The position numbers were made by a program, and so were the translations under genes. Shown one piece after another: positions 49,787 to 59,621 of a stretch of 64,000 nt of DNA. Position 1 is the first letter of the stretch. The number at the start of each line of letters is the position of its first letter. Source of the stretch: Bacteroidales bacterium SW299 (GTDB lineage: Bacteria; Bacteroidota; Bacteroidia; Bacteroidales; Bacteroidaceae); contig SDWH01000011.1 in NCBI GenBank assembly GCA_019550975.1, positions 1 through 64,000 on the forward strand. The letters are read 5' to 3'. The notes under the pieces were generated by a model that worked only from the letters and a program-made list of their open reading frames with translations, had not been told where the DNA came from and ran no database searches.

Positions 49787-51172
49787 TTATTTGTTTTTTA
49801 CGATTTGTGCCATAAACTCAGCTTCGCAGACGATTCTTTCGCCTACGAAAACATATCCTTTCATTGTGGAGATTCCGCGGCGGATAGGTGCCATCAGCTC
49901 CACGCGGAAAATCAGCGTATCGCCGGGAACTACTTTCTGCCGGAACTTCACGTTGTCTATTTTGAGGAAGTAAGTTGAATATTTTTCAGGCTCGTCTACG
50001 GAGTTGAGCACCAGCAGTCCTCCCACTTGCGCCATTGCTTCGATCTGCAAGACACCCGGCATGACCGGTTCCTGCGGGAAATGTCCTTGGAAGAACGGTT
50101 CGTTGGAAGTTACGTTCTTTACTCCGATGATGTAGTTGGCTCCTATTCCGATCACCTTGTCTACCAGCTGGAACGGGTAGCGGTGCGGAAGAAGTTCCCG
50201 GATGCGGTTCACATCCATCAGCGGAGCCTCATTGCAGTTGTAGACCGGAGCCTGTATCTCGTGCTGGCGGATTTCCTTCCGCATCTGGCGGGCAAACTTG
50301 TTGTTGATGGTATGTCCCGGGCGGGTTGCGATGATGCGTCCTTTGATAGGCTTCCCGATCAGCGCCATGTCGCCGATGATGTCAAGCAGTTTGTGGCGCG
50401 CCGGTTCGTTGGGCCATACCAGAGGCACGTGGTTGATATATCCCAGATGGCTGGCATCCATGTGGGGCACTCCCATGACATCTGCCAGCTTGTCGAAGTT
50501 CTCCTGCGTCATCTGCTTTTCGTAGATTACGATGGCGTTGTCCAGATCCCCTCCCTTGATGAGTCCCGCGTTGAGCAGCGGCTCGATTTCGCGGACGAAC
50601 ACGAATGTGCGCGCCGAAGCGATTTCGGCGGGAAATTCTTCCATGTTCTCCAATGTGGCATACTGGTTTGTCAGAATCTTCGAATCATACGAGATGAGCG
50701 TGTCTACGCTGAACTTGTCGTCAGGCAGCACGATGATTGACGAACCGTTTTGTTCGTCCCTGAACTCTATCTTGGATTTGATGATATAATAGTCTTTGGG
50801 AGCTGTCTGCTCTTCGATTCCCACCCGTTTGATACATTCAACATAGGCTTTGGCACTTCCGTCCAGAATCGGTATTTCCGGGCCGTCCACCTGTATCAGA
50901 CAGTTGTCGATGCCGGCTGCATAGAGTGCGGCCAGCGCGTGTTCTACCGTGCTGACTTTTATCCCATTCTTGGCCAAAACCGTTCCTCGGGTGGTGTCCA
51001 CTACATTTTCGGCAACTGCGTCAATGATCGGTTGGTCATCAAGGTCGATGCGTTGAATCTTATACCCGTGGTGTTCGGGAGCAGGATTAAACGTAACGGT
51101 AAGTTTCACTCCCGTGTGAAGCCCTTTGCCGTTCAGTGAGAAGCTGCCTTTTAATGTTTGTTGTTTCAACAT
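49787..51172 (-). CDS. lpxC/fabZ: Bifunctional LpxC deacetylase / FabZ dehydratase
   Basis: A 461-residue fusion typical of Bacteroidetes. The N-terminal LpxC (about 1-300) opens QQTLKGSFSLNGKGLHTG and includes STVEHALAALYAAGIDN and HKLLDIIGDMALIGKPIKG with zinc-ligand His residues. The C-terminal FabZ (about 315-461) starts RELLPHRYPFQLVDKVIGIG, has the catalytic His in EPFFQGHFPQEPVMPGVLQIEAMAQVGG, and ends with RGISTMKGYVFVGERIVCEAEFMAQIV. It links the committed step of lipid A synthesis with 3-hydroxyacyl-ACP dehydration in one polypeptide. Confidence 0.96.
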   Translation of the reverse strand: MLKQQTLKGSFSLNGKGLHTGVKLTVTFNPAPEHHGYKIQRIDLDDQPIIDAVAENVVDTTRGTVLAKNGIKVSTVEHALAALYAAGIDNCLIQVDGPEIPILDGSAKAYVECIKRVGIEEQTAPKDYYIIKSKIEFRDEQNGSSIIVLPDDKFSVDTLISYDSKILTNQYATLENMEEFPAEIASARTFVFVREIEPLLNAGLIKGGDLDNAIVIYEKQMTQENFDKLADVMGVPHMDASHLGYINHVPLVWPNEPARHKLLDIIGDMALIGKPIKGRIIATRPGHTINNKFARQMRKEIRQHEIQAPVYNCNEAPLMDVNRIRELLPHRYPFQLVDKVIGIGANYIIGVKNVTSNEPFFQGHFPQEPVMPGVLQIEAMAQVGGLLVLNSVDEPEKYSTYFLKIDNVKFRQKVVPGDTLIFRVELMAPIRRGISTMKGYVFVGERIVCEAEFMAQIVKNK

Positions 51173-51177
51173 GGGTC

Positions 51178-52218
51178 TTATTTATTTAGTTGTTTTTTCA
51201 ATTCTTCGATTTCTTTCTGAAGGCGTCCCAGCTCTACGTACATGTCAGGAAGTTTCTTGTAGATGGCGGCAGAGCGTGCGAAAAGTTTCGGGTCGATGGC
51301 AGGGTATCCCATCAGTGTCTGCCCCGGTTTTGTATTTCCGGGTATGCCGGACTGTGCCCCCACCGTTACATGGTCGCCCACTTTGATGTGTCCTGCGATT
51401 CCCACCTGGCCGGCAAACACACACCATTCTCCTATTTTTGCCGAGCCTGCGATGCCGGTCTGTGAAGCGATAGCCGTATGGCTTCCTATTTCCACGTTGT
51501 GTGCGATCTGTATAAGATTGTCCAGCTTTACGCCCGAGTGTACGATGGTGGCGCCCATGGTGGCACGGTCGACGCATGTGTTGGCTCCGATTTCCACATT
51601 GTCTTCAATGACAGTGATTCCGATCTGGGGGATCTTTTCATAGCCTTCCGGTGTGGGAGCGAATCCGAAGCCGTCTGCTCCTACGACCGCTCCGGCGTGC
51701 AGGATACAGTTGTTCCCGATGCGGCAGTCGTGATAGATTGTCACATTGGGATATAATATGGTGTTTGCTCCCACTTTTGCGTGACAGCCTACGGTTACAT
51801 GCGGGTGGATATAGGAGTTGTCGCCGATTTCCGCGCCTTCTTCGATGCAGGCGAAAGGTCCGATATATACATTGCTGCCGATTTTTGTGTTTTCGGCGAT
51901 GGAGGCCAGCGGGCTGATGCCGCTTTTCTTGGGCATGCTCTGTTCGTATAGAGTCATCAGCTTGGCCAGGCTGTCATAGGCGTTTGCTGTCTTTATGAGC
52001 GTGGCCTTGATTTCGTGCTCTGCGCAGAAATCGTTGTTCACCAGTACGATTGACGACTGTGTACTATATATATAATGTGTATATTTCGGATTGGAAAGGA
52101 ACGACAAGGCCCCCGGCACACCCTCTTCTATCTTTGCGAAGGTATGCACTTTGGCATTTTCATCTCCTACGATTGTTCCTCCGATGTATTCCGCAATCTG
52201 TTTCGCTGAGAACTCCAT
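51178..52218 (-). CDS. lpxD: UDP-3-O-(3-hydroxyacyl)glucosamine N-acyltransferase
   Basis: A 346-residue third enzyme of lipid A assembly. The N-terminal UDP-binding domain (about 1-100, [19 protein letters not shown]) is followed by hexapeptide repeats (about 105-310), including GVVIHHDCR-like segments, the catalytic His in [28 protein letters not shown], and [26 protein letters not shown]. It ends in a C-terminal helix. First gene of the lpxD-lpxC/fabZ-lpxA cluster, 5 bases before lpxC/fabZ. Confidence 0.96.
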   Translation of the reverse strand: MEFSAKQIAEYIGGTIVGDENAKVHTFAKIEEGVPGALSFLSNPKYTHYIYSTQSSIVLVNNDFCAEHEIKATLIKTANAYDSLAKLMTLYEQSMPKKSGISPLASIAENTKIGSNVYIGPFACIEEGAEIGDNSYIHPHVTVGCHAKVGANTILYPNVTIYHDCRIGNNCILHAGAVVGADGFGFAPTPEGYEKIPQIGITVIEDNVEIGANTCVDRATMGATIVHSGVKLDNLIQIAHNVEIGSHTAIASQTGIAGSAKIGEWCVFAGQVGIAGHIKVGDHVTVGAQSGIPGNTKPGQTLMGYPAIDPKLFARSAAIYKKLPDMYVELGRLQKEIEELKKQLNK

Positions 52219-52458
52219 AATTATCGTCTTTTGTTCCTTGGTTTTCTTATTTCGGTTGCCTGTAATGTTGCAGTATAAAGCATACTTACTACTTAATTAT
52301 GCAAATTAAATATTTTTTTTTTACATAGCCGTCGAAAAAGTCAGTTATTTGCAGATGCCCCCCCTTAATTTCTTGCGACTGGCTGCCCGGAGATTCTGAG
52401 TGACAACGTGTACTGCTATCCTCACGTATCAAAAAGAAGGATTCCGGGCAGGCCCGTT

Positions 52459-53283
52459 TCAGCATATGTTTTTGAGCTGTTCTTCCATCTGCATCTGCAC
52501 TTTGTGTGCCTCTTTGCCGGCGGTTTCCGCAAAGCTTTCCGTCTTGTCGGCATAGATGATGGCACGGCTGGAGTTCACGATCAGCCCGCATTCGGATGTC
52601 ATGCCGTATTTGCATACTTCCTCAAGCGAGCCGCCTTGCGCGCCGATTCCCGGAACCAGCAGGAAGTGGCTGGGAACGATCTTGCGGATGTCTTCGAACA
52701 TGCGTCCCTGTGTGGCTCCCACCACGTACATCATGTTCTCGTCGTTCGCCCATTCCTGCGATTTGCGGAGCACTTTCTCAAACAGGCGTTCGCCGTCCTT
52801 GTCTTCCGTGAGCTGGAAGTCGTGCGAGCCTTTGTTGGATGTCAGGGCCAGCAGGATAACCCATTTGCCTTTGTAGGTGAGGAACGGGGTTACGCTGTCT
52901 TCGCCCATGTAGGGGGCAACGGTTACGGAGTCGATGTCGAGTTCCTCGAAGAAGGTGCGCGCATACATGGCGGACGTATTTCCGATGTCACCCCGCTTTG
53001 CGTCGGCGATGATGAACTGGTCGGGATAGTTTGATTTGATGTACTGCACCGTTTTTTCGAATGCGATCCAGCCCTTTACGCCCATGCTTTCGTAGAAGGC
53101 GAGGTTCGGCTTGTAGGCGATGCAGTAGGGTGCGGTTGCATCTATGATGGCTTTGTTGAAGGCGAAGATGGGATCTTCCTCTTTCAGCAGGTGTTCCGGA
53201 ATTTTCTTGATGTCGGTGTCCAGTCCCACACAGAGGAATGATTTCTTGCGCTTGATGTTTTCAAAGAGTTGTTGTTTGTTCAT
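52459..53283 (-). CDS. pyrF: Orotidine 5'-phosphate decarboxylase
   Basis: A 274-residue type 2 OMP decarboxylase (longer than the E. coli type). It has [17 protein letters not shown] near the N-terminus, then [24 protein letters not shown]. The catalytic motif is [18 protein letters not shown], with the Lys-Asp-Asp array. [34 protein letters not shown] is the phosphate-binding region. It catalyses the last step of UMP synthesis and lies 18 bases downstream of the DUF4153 gene. Downstream, 240 bases separate it from lpxD. Confidence 0.95.
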   Translation of the reverse strand: MNKQQLFENIKRKKSFLCVGLDTDIKKIPEHLLKEEDPIFAFNKAIIDATAPYCIAYKPNLAFYESMGVKGWIAFEKTVQYIKSNYPDQFIIADAKRGDIGNTSAMYARTFFEELDIDSVTVAPYMGEDSVTPFLTYKGKWVILLALTSNKGSHDFQLTEDKDGERLFEKVLRKSQEWANDENMMYVVGATQGRMFEDIRKIVPSHFLLVPGIGAQGGSLEEVCKYGMTSECGLIVNSSRAIIYADKTESFAETAGKEAHKVQMQMEEQLKNIC

Positions 53284-53301
53284 ATCGGTTTGTTTTGATG
53301 G

Positions 53302-55020
53302 TTATTTCATGAATAGGTAGCCGCTCAGTCGGAGGGAAGGCTCGCTGCCCTGTTTCGGATCATAGCAGAAATAAGTTATATAGAACACATGGTTCCCCGA
53401 CTTGCTGTTGATTCGGGCCGGAGGAATGTTTCCGGACTCTCCTTTCTTGTCCCATTCTTCCAGCGTCTTGATGTCTATGGATATGGAGTCTTCGGAGTTT
53501 CCGATCCATCTGTTTAGAGGGACGGCCAATGTTCCTGTCCGGCATTCCTCTGCGGAGAAGAAGAATGTATCCTGGCTGTCCCCGATGAACCGTGTATATC
53601 CTTCGGGTATTTCCATCGGTTTCGTTTCATCGAACGAACAGACGAGCAGGTGCGATCTTTCGGATGCGGTTTCTACCTTGTCGTAGAAGTACACATCCTC
53701 TGCCACAATGTCGCGGACACTTTCCCGTCCGAAGGTGTGCCGCATGTAGGCGAGCTTGTCGTTTACATCCGTTGCGGTTTCTCTGGGAAGCGTGTTCAGC
53801 CACTCCTCGTACTGGCGGTTTGAAAATGGCAGCTTGTCTTTGTCCACTTGTGCTGTCAGCTGTTCGATGTCGTGCCGTAAAGTCCGGCGGGTTATGCTGG
53901 CAAAGTTCACCGGCAAAGCGGAAGTCAGCAGAAAGGTGGCTGCGAAGGAAATCGGAATCCAGTTGATGCGTCTGGCCCGGGTGACGAACAGTCCGATGCA
54001 CACCGCATAGCACCACGCGTTGAAGGTGGCGAGATACAGGCGGTTGACGGTAATTCCGTAGTCATTGAGCCGGCGTGCGATGCCCACGCTCATGAGGACG
54101 AGCAGAGGCAGGACAAGCACCGGAAGCCAGCGGGCGATGCGTTCGTCCCATCTGCCGGACAATGCCATGCGGGTAGGGTAGATGCTGAATTCGATTGCGA
54201 TGCATCCCGTCATGAGGGCCGTGACCAGCCACGACACCCACCCGTCGGGCAGTTCCCAGCTGATCAGTATCTTTGCGGCATATACATACAGCACCAGCAG
54301 GTAGGCTCCGGTGAGCGGCAGAAAAAGATAGTGCGCCGCCGTGTTCAGGAAGCTCCGGACAAGCGGCTTGCGGTCGTGCTTGGCCTCTCCTTTCGGCAGG
54401 AGTCCCAAAAACAGCATCATGGTGAGCAGTACGTTGCAGAGAATGAGGATATAGCCGTATCCTTTGGGCTTAATATCCAGGTTGAAGAGCTGGTGCAGGG
54501 AGAACAGCAGCAGGCAGAGTCCTCCGCTCATGATGCTTCCCATGACGTTGGCCGTGACGAACGAGCCGAGGCTTGACAGGGCGAAGTTCCAGCTCGGCAC
54601 GTCATTCTTCTCCCGGAAGAACGAAAGGAAGAACACCGAAAGCCCCAGAGCCAGTATGGCGGCAGCGTGGGCGATGATGATTTCCGTCCACGACTGTTCC
54701 GGCGACAGCGTGTAAAGAAAGAACGTGTCGGCCAGCAGAAGCAGGTGCCCGGTCAGGTGCGTGACGGCCTTGGCCGCTTTCCGCTTCATCTCCTCGCTCC
54801 ACAGCTGGAGAGTGAGCGAAAGCAGGGTTCCTACGGAGAAGTAGTAGCTGATGGTGTAGAACAGCTTGTCGTCCGGTACCTTTCCGTCGGATGCGCACAG
54901 ATAAATCAGGTGTCCGGTCAGGGCAAACACGAAGCATACTGTGACCGGGAAGCGTTTCAGGCAATTCTGAAACGCTTCCGCTATGGTGTAAACCGCTTTT
55001 TCGATAAAGTTACTTGCCAT
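53302..55020 (-). CDS. DUF4153 multi-pass membrane protein
   Basis: A 572-residue protein. About ten hydrophobic helices fill residues 20-375 (VCFVFALTGHLIYLCAS, IIAHAAAILALGLSVFFLSFF, YGYILILCNVLLTMMLFLGLL and further). A soluble C-terminal part of about 200 residues follows, with NRQYEEWLNTLPRE, AEDVYFYDKVE and EECRTGTLAVPLNRWIGNSEDSISIDI. This matches Bacteroidales DUF4153 proteins of unknown function. It sits between prfA and pyrF on the same strand. Confidence 0.8.
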   Translation of the reverse strand: MASNFIEKAVYTIAEAFQNCLKRFPVTVCFVFALTGHLIYLCASDGKVPDDKLFYTISYYFSVGTLLSLTLQLWSEEMKRKAAKAVTHLTGHLLLLADTFFLYTLSPEQSWTEIIIAHAAAILALGLSVFFLSFFREKNDVPSWNFALSSLGSFVTANVMGSIMSGGLCLLLFSLHQLFNLDIKPKGYGYILILCNVLLTMMLFLGLLPKGEAKHDRKPLVRSFLNTAAHYLFLPLTGAYLLVLYVYAAKILISWELPDGWVSWLVTALMTGCIAIEFSIYPTRMALSGRWDERIARWLPVLVLPLLVLMSVGIARRLNDYGITVNRLYLATFNAWCYAVCIGLFVTRARRINWIPISFAATFLLTSALPVNFASITRRTLRHDIEQLTAQVDKDKLPFSNRQYEEWLNTLPRETATDVNDKLAYMRHTFGRESVRDIVAEDVYFYDKVETASERSHLLVCSFDETKPMEIPEGYTRFIGDSQDTFFFSAEECRTGTLAVPLNRWIGNSEDSISIDIKTLEEWDKKGESGNIPPARINSKSGNHVFYITYFCYDPKQGSEPSLRLSGYLFMK

Positions 55021-55091
55021 GTCTTCAGGTAATTAAAGAGCCTCTCCAGCCCCTCCCGGAAGAGAGGCTTGTCCGGATCAGACACTTGGGG

Positions 55092-56201
55092 TTATAGTTC
55101 GCTTTCCTTCAGCCTTTCGGCATTTTCGGCCACAATCAGATGGTCGATGCAGTCCTGTATGTCACCGTCCATGAAAGCGGCCAGGTTGTAGATGGTGTAG
55201 TTGATGCGGTGGTCGGTGATGCGTCCCTGCGGATAGTTGTAGGTGCGTATCTTTGCCGACCGGTCGCCCGTGCTCACCATTGTCTTGCGTTTCGATGCGA
55301 TGTCGTCGATATATTTCTGGTGTTCCTTGTCATAGATGAAAGTGCGCAGACGCGCCAGCGCGCGCTCCTTGTTTTTCGGCTGGTCGCGTGTTTCGGTACA
55401 CTCGATCAGAATTTCTTCCGTTGCGCCCGTGTTCGGGTTCTTCCAGTTGTATCGCAGGCGGACACCCGATTCCACTTTGTTCACGTTCTGTCCTCCGGCT
55501 CCGCTGCTTCGGAACGTATCCCACTTGATTTCCCCCTCGTTGATTTCCACATCGAAAGGTTCCGCTTCGGGCAATACCGCTACCGATGCGGCCGACGTAT
55601 GCACGCGTCCCTGCGTTTCGGTGGCCGGCACGCGCTGCACGCGGTGTACGCCCGACTCGTATTTCAGCGTTCCGTAAACTTTTTCGCCCGTCACCGAGCA
55701 GATGATTTCCTTGAATCCTCCGGACGCTCCTTCGCTTGCGCTCGACACCTCCAGTTTCCAGCCCTTCGATTCGCAGTATTTCGAGTACATGCGGAACAGG
55801 TCGCCGGCAAAGATGGCGGCTTCGTCCCCTCCCGTTCCTCCGCGGATTTCCAGGATGGCGTTGCGGTCATCCTGCGGGTCGGCAGGGATAAGGAGGAGCT
55901 TGATTTCTTCTTCCAGTTCCGGAAGGCGCGCTTCGCACCGGGCCGCTTCCTCGCGTGCCATTTCCTTCATTTCCGGATCGCTCTCGTTCATCATGGCCTT
56001 GGCTTCTTCCAGCCCGTTGAGGCATTGCACGTATTCCTTGCGTGCCTTCATGATGTCGTTCAGGTCCTTGTATTCCTTGGTCAGCTTCACGTACCGTTTC
56101 TGGTCGGAAATGACGGAAGGGTCGGTTATCAGGGTCGAAACCTCTTCGAAGCGGGAAACCAGTCCCTCCAGTTTTTCCAGTAATGTATTGTTTCCTGTCA
56201 T
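55092..56201 (-). CDS. prfA: Peptide chain release factor 1
   Basis: A 369-residue class I release factor from ATG 56201 (MTGNNTLLEKLEGLV). The TTG three codons earlier would overlap the preceding stop. N-terminal helical domain, codon-recognition domain, and the universal GGQ motif in FRSSGAGGQNVNKVESGVRL. Stop-codon recognition for UAA/UAG is implied by family; the PxT-type tripeptide appears in RVPATETQGRVHTSAASVAVLPEAE. It is downstream of a small membrane protein gene, with 5 bases between. Confidence 0.95.
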   Translation of the reverse strand: MTGNNTLLEKLEGLVSRFEEVSTLITDPSVISDQKRYVKLTKEYKDLNDIMKARKEYVQCLNGLEEAKAMMNESDPEMKEMAREEAARCEARLPELEEEIKLLLIPADPQDDRNAILEIRGGTGGDEAAIFAGDLFRMYSKYCESKGWKLEVSSASEGASGGFKEIICSVTGEKVYGTLKYESGVHRVQRVPATETQGRVHTSAASVAVLPEAEPFDVEINEGEIKWDTFRSSGAGGQNVNKVESGVRLRYNWKNPNTGATEEILIECTETRDQPKNKERALARLRTFIYDKEHQKYIDDIASKRKTMVSTGDRSAKIRTYNYPQGRITDHRINYTIYNLAAFMDGDIQDCIDHLIVAENAERLKESEL

Positions 56202-56206
56202 TTTCT

Positions 56207-56479
56207 TCAATAAATATCAATGAGCCAAAAAGCTATCGTCACCAGCAGTATGATTGCGGCATAGAAGAGCCGCCCTGCCGTTGTCCGGAAAGGCTTTATG
56301 TCGAACATGTAGACGCTGACGGCATATCCCGCCAGACCGCACGGAAGCACGAGAGCCAACGACTTCAGGAAGGGACTTCCCAGGCAGTCGGCAACGATGC
56401 TCAGTCCTACCCCCACCACGAGGATGGCCAATGCGACATATACTCCTGCCGGACGTTTCTTTCCTTCCATTTTACTCAT
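56207..56479 (-). CDS. Small membrane protein of unknown function
   Basis: A 90-residue protein with three hydrophobic helices (YVALAILVVGVGLSIVADCLG, LALVLPCGLAGYAVSVYMF, LFYAAIILLVTIAFWLIDIY). It has no recognised family. It overlaps the end of purM by 8 bases and lies 5 bases before prfA, so it is probably translated from the same message. Confidence 0.7.
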   Translation of the reverse strand: MSKMEGKKRPAGVYVALAILVVGVGLSIVADCLGSPFLKSLALVLPCGLAGYAVSVYMFDIKPFRTTAGRLFYAAIILLVTIAFWLIDIY

Positions 56480-57644
56480 ACCTGAACTCCCCGAACTCGC
56501 TGCGGATAATCAGTTCCTTGCGTTCGCTTTCTTCGATGCGGCCCACGATCTGCGCGTCGATGTTGAACGATTTCGAGATGGCGATGACCTCTTCGGCGTG
56601 TTCCGGCGAGAGATAGACTTCCAGCCGGTGTCCCATATTGAACACCTTGTACATTTCGTCCCAGTCCGTTCCGCTCTGCTCCTTGATGGTGCGGAAGAGA
56701 GGAGGAACCGGGAAAAGATTGTCCTTCACCACGCGGCAGTTATCGCCCACAAAGTGGAGCACCTTGGTTTGCGCGCCTCCCGAGCAATGCACCATTCCGT
56801 GAATCTGCGGGCGGAGCGCATCGAGCAGCTTCTTCACTACCGGCGCATAGGTGCGTGTGGGAGAGAGCACCAGCTTGCCTGCGTCGACGGGCGATCCTTC
56901 CACGGCGTCGGTCAGTTTCAGGCCTCCGCTGTACACCAGTTCTTCGGGCACGGCATGGTCGTAGCTTTCCGGATATTTCGCGGCCAGGTATTTGGCGAAC
57001 ACGTCGTGCCGTGCGCTGGTCAGTCCGTTGCTTCCCATTCCTCCGTTGTATTCCTTTTCGTAAGTGGCCTGTCCGTAAGAAGCCAGTCCCACGATTACGT
57101 CGCCCGGGCGGATGTTGGCGTTGTCGATCACGTCGGCGCGCTTCATGCGGCAGGTCACGGTAGAGTCAACGATGATGGTGCGCACCAGGTCGCCCACGTC
57201 GGCTGTTTCTCCTCCCGTGGCATAGACTCCCACACCCATTTCGCGGAGTTCGGCAAGCAGTTCGTCGGTTCCGTTGATGATGGCCGAGATGACTTCTCCC
57301 GGCACCAGCAGCTTGTTGCGTCCGATGGTGGACGAAACCAGGATGTTGTCGACGGCTCCCACGCAGAGCAGGTCATCGATGTTCATGATCAGCGCGTCTT
57401 GCGCGATGCCTTTCCACACCGACAGGTCGCCTGTTTCTTTCCAGTACAGGTAGGCCAGCGAAGATTTCGTGCCGGCTCCGTCGGCGTGCATGATGTTGCA
57501 GTATTCGGGATCTCCTCCCAGTATGTCAGGGATGATTTTGCAGAATGCTTTCGGAAAAATGCCTTTGTCAATGTTCTTGATGGCGTTGTGCACATCCTCT
57601 TTCGATGCGGATACGCCGCGTTGCATGTATCGTTGGTTGCTCAT
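56472..57644 (-). CDS. purM: Phosphoribosylformylglycinamidine cyclo-ligase
   Basis: A 390-residue AIR synthetase, longer than E. coli PurM (345) as in other Bacteroidetes. Recognised from DGAGTKSSLAYLYWKETGD, WKGIAQDALIMNIDDLLCVGAVDNILVSSTIGRNK, GETADVGDLVRTIIVDSTVTCRM, GDVIVGLASYGQATYEKEYNGGMGSNGLTSARH and IHGMVHCSGGAQTKVLHF, plus an end domain with VFNMGHRLEVYLSPEHAEEVI. It performs the fifth step of purine synthesis. First gene of the purM-90aa-prfA unit, with a -7 element upstream. Confidence 0.93.
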   Translation of the reverse strand: MSNQRYMQRGVSASKEDVHNAIKNIDKGIFPKAFCKIIPDILGGDPEYCNIMHADGAGTKSSLAYLYWKETGDLSVWKGIAQDALIMNIDDLLCVGAVDNILVSSTIGRNKLLVPGEVISAIINGTDELLAELREMGVGVYATGGETADVGDLVRTIIVDSTVTCRMKRADVIDNANIRPGDVIVGLASYGQATYEKEYNGGMGSNGLTSARHDVFAKYLAAKYPESYDHAVPEELVYSGGLKLTDAVEGSPVDAGKLVLSPTRTYAPVVKKLLDALRPQIHGMVHCSGGAQTKVLHFVGDNCRVVKDNLFPVPPLFRTIKEQSGTDWDEMYKVFNMGHRLEVYLSPEHAEEVIAISKSFNIDAQIVGRIEESERKELIIRSEFGEFRYE

Positions 57645-57681
57645 GAGTATATGATATTATATTTATAATCATTTGAATGTG

Positions 57682-57689
57682 CAAATTTA
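57682..57689 (-). promoter_or_regulatory. -7 element for purM (TAAATTTG, minus strand)
   Basis: Plus-strand CAAATTTA, 37 bases upstream of the purM ATG. It matches TAnnTTTG. Confidence 0.5.
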
Positions 57690-57725
57690 GCGATAATTCC
57701 GCTTTTTCCCATAAATTATCGGATA

Positions 57726-57774
57726 TAAGTAGATGTTGGGAATCAGTTTATACAAAATTTTGCACACTTGCTTA
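57726..57774. repeat. Short copy of a dispersed MITE-like repeat
   Basis: Left end TAAGTAGATGTTGGGAATCA and following GTTTATACA join directly to a right end ATTTTGCACACTTGCTTA. The same two ends flank a longer palindromic insert at 62555-62688. The right end runs into the stop codon of the 57772 gene. Confidence 0.6.
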
Positions 57775-59493
57775 TTGTTGTCTGGCGTATACGCCGACAA
57801 GCGTGACCGTGCCGTCAGGAGCAAGCAGGCTGAAGCGGAAGAGCCCGGGCTTCAGTCTGGCCGGAATGTCTTTTGCCGGATCTGTGGTCCGGAAAAGCTC
57901 GATGCCGGTTGCATCGCTCACGATTAGCGTATATCCTTCGGGCACGTCCGGAATGTTTTCGCCGAATATTTCCGGCGTGTTTTCGTCCTTCCGGTTGAAG
58001 GCAGACGGCGCGCTTTCGTTCCCGAAGCGGTCGACGGCTGTCACCGCCCAGTAGACCTTTTGCTGCCAGGGGAGAGAAGGGGTATAGGCGAACCGGCAAC
58101 TGTCCGTGCGTGCGGATATCAGGTTTTCCGGGTTGTCCGTATCTACCGGGCAGGAGTTCGATGCGTAGATCCGGTAATAGATGCCGGCTTGCGTGTTGTC
58201 GGACGAAGGGTTCCATTGCATGCGGATGCTCTTTCCGCTGAGGGCGATTTGCGTTCCTGCGGGACTGCTTGGGGCGACTGAGTCTGCCCACGTCATCGGA
58301 GGCACTACGGCCGGGCAGGCATAGAAGTGCTGTTTCAGCAGGTCAAGCAGGCCCTTCGTGTTGTCGAGCAGGTATTTGTTGCGGAAGTAAGCCTGTCCGT
58401 CCAGTCCGATTCCCCGCGTGAAGAAAATCTGGCGCGTGATTTCGCCGATGCTCCAGTCCTGTTCTCCCGGATGGAGGAAGTAGATGCCCAGTCCGGGCAC
58501 GATCCACCGCCCGTGCCTGTTCTCCTTCCAGTCGAGCGCGAACGGGTAGAACTGGTTCTTCCGGAAGTACATCATGGGGAACAGCGCGTCGTGGATGCCT
58601 TCTTCCAGCCAGCCTTGCGCATCCTGATATACCGTGCTGTATGCGTTCCATCCGTGCGACGAATACCGGCTTGTGTCGTCGTATTTTCCTATGGGAGAGC
58701 TGCTTACCTTTACCCAAGGCTTCAGCTTCTTGACCTCGGTGTATATGCTCCGCACGATGCGCGTGATGTTGTCGCGCCTCCATTGCCTGAGTTCCTTTCC
58801 GCGTCCGTATTTGCGGTAAGTGTCTTTGTCCGGAAACTTTTCGCCCTGTTCCGGATAGCGGATGTAGTCCAGATGGATGCCGTCCACATCGTATCTGGTC
58901 ACTATTTCTTTGGCTATCCGTGTCAGATAGTCGGCTGTTCCCGGATTTCCGGGGTCGAGATACCAGCTTCCGTTGAAGAACTTGCAGAGTCCGGGCTGCT
59001 TTTTCACCACGCTGTTCTTGTGCAGGCTTACCTGGCGTTTGTTTCCTATCGGGATGCAGACAATCCAGGCGTGAAGTTCCAGCCCTCTTTTGTGGCATTC
59101 TTCAACGGCAAACCGGAGCGGGTCGTATCCCGGATTCTGTTCCGTATGTCCGGTCAGGCATTCGGCAAAAGGCTCTATCTGCGAGGGATAAACCACGTCC
59201 CCTCTCAGCCGCGTCTGGAAGAGCACGGTGTTGAAGTTCGCTTCCTTCAGCGCGTCCAGCCGGGCAGAAAGTTCCGCTTTCTGCGCAGCGGTTGCGGATG
59301 CGGACACGGCCTTCTGGCGCGGCCAGTCCATCCCTCCCAGGGTGGCCAGCCATACGGCTCTGATTTCGTGTTTGGGCTGAGGGGCGAAGGCTGCCGCATG
59401 CAGGCACACGAGTGCCGCCAGCAGGGTGAGCAGGCTTCTTCCCAATGCCGGGATTCCGGCATTCCGTCTGTTGTTGCTGTTTTTTCTTTTCAT
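57772..59493 (-). CDS. Secreted GHL10-type glycoside hydrolase-like protein
   Basis: 573 residues from ATG 59493 (MKRKNSNNRRN...). The Met 30 bases earlier lies inside the -7 element CAAAGATA (59521-59528) and cannot be the start. A signal segment (LLTLLAALVCLHAAAFA) leads to a GHL10/DUF187 (YngK-like) TIM-barrel domain. It shows EIRAVWLATLGGMDWPRQ, FNTVLFQTRLRGDVVYPSQIEPF, GLELHAWIV and VDGIHLDYIRYPE with acidic residues of the active-site type, then LGIYFLHPGEQDWSIGEITRQI. C-terminal Fn3-like (about 390-490) and beta-rich tails follow. Related proteins act on glycans near the cell wall; the exact substrate is unknown. Confidence 0.85.
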   Translation of the reverse strand: MKRKNSNNRRNAGIPALGRSLLTLLAALVCLHAAAFAPQPKHEIRAVWLATLGGMDWPRQKAVSASATAAQKAELSARLDALKEANFNTVLFQTRLRGDVVYPSQIEPFAECLTGHTEQNPGYDPLRFAVEECHKRGLELHAWIVCIPIGNKRQVSLHKNSVVKKQPGLCKFFNGSWYLDPGNPGTADYLTRIAKEIVTRYDVDGIHLDYIRYPEQGEKFPDKDTYRKYGRGKELRQWRRDNITRIVRSIYTEVKKLKPWVKVSSSPIGKYDDTSRYSSHGWNAYSTVYQDAQGWLEEGIHDALFPMMYFRKNQFYPFALDWKENRHGRWIVPGLGIYFLHPGEQDWSIGEITRQIFFTRGIGLDGQAYFRNKYLLDNTKGLLDLLKQHFYACPAVVPPMTWADSVAPSSPAGTQIALSGKSIRMQWNPSSDNTQAGIYYRIYASNSCPVDTDNPENLISARTDSCRFAYTPSLPWQQKVYWAVTAVDRFGNESAPSAFNRKDENTPEIFGENIPDVPEGYTLIVSDATGIELFRTTDPAKDIPARLKPGLFRFSLLAPDGTVTLVGVYARQQ

Positions 59494-59520
59494 GTCCGTA
59501 TCGTTTATGCGTTGGATCAG

Positions 59521-59528
59521 CAAAGATA
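59521..59528 (-). promoter_or_regulatory. -7 element of the GHL10 gene (TATCTTTG, minus strand)
   Basis: Plus-strand CAAAGATA. It decides the start codon at 59493 rather than 59523. Confidence 0.6.
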
Positions 59529-59562
59529 CAAAGTATTCTGTATTTTTATTGTTTCTGATTCA

Positions 59563-59594
59563 TTTTGTGATTTTTCAGATAATTCATACTTTTG
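59563..59594 (+). promoter_or_regulatory. Promoter of the porin gene (TTTTG, 19-base spacer, TACTTTTG)
   Basis: TTTTG 59563-59567 and TACTTTTG 59587-59594 with a consensus spacer, 28 bases before ATG 59622. Confidence 0.7.
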
Positions 59595-59621
59595 CTTCCG
59601 TTTAGTTGAGGAACTTTAAAA

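Noticed and set aside
55140..56183. Long plus-strand ORF opposite prfA
   Set aside because: Shadow of prfA (GGQ motif intact on the minus strand); codon pattern is the mirror image of a real gene.
58327..59619. Long plus-strand ORF (430 codons) opposite the GHL10 gene
   Set aside because: Shadow frame created by high G+C content; the minus strand encodes a clear hydrolase with a promoter.
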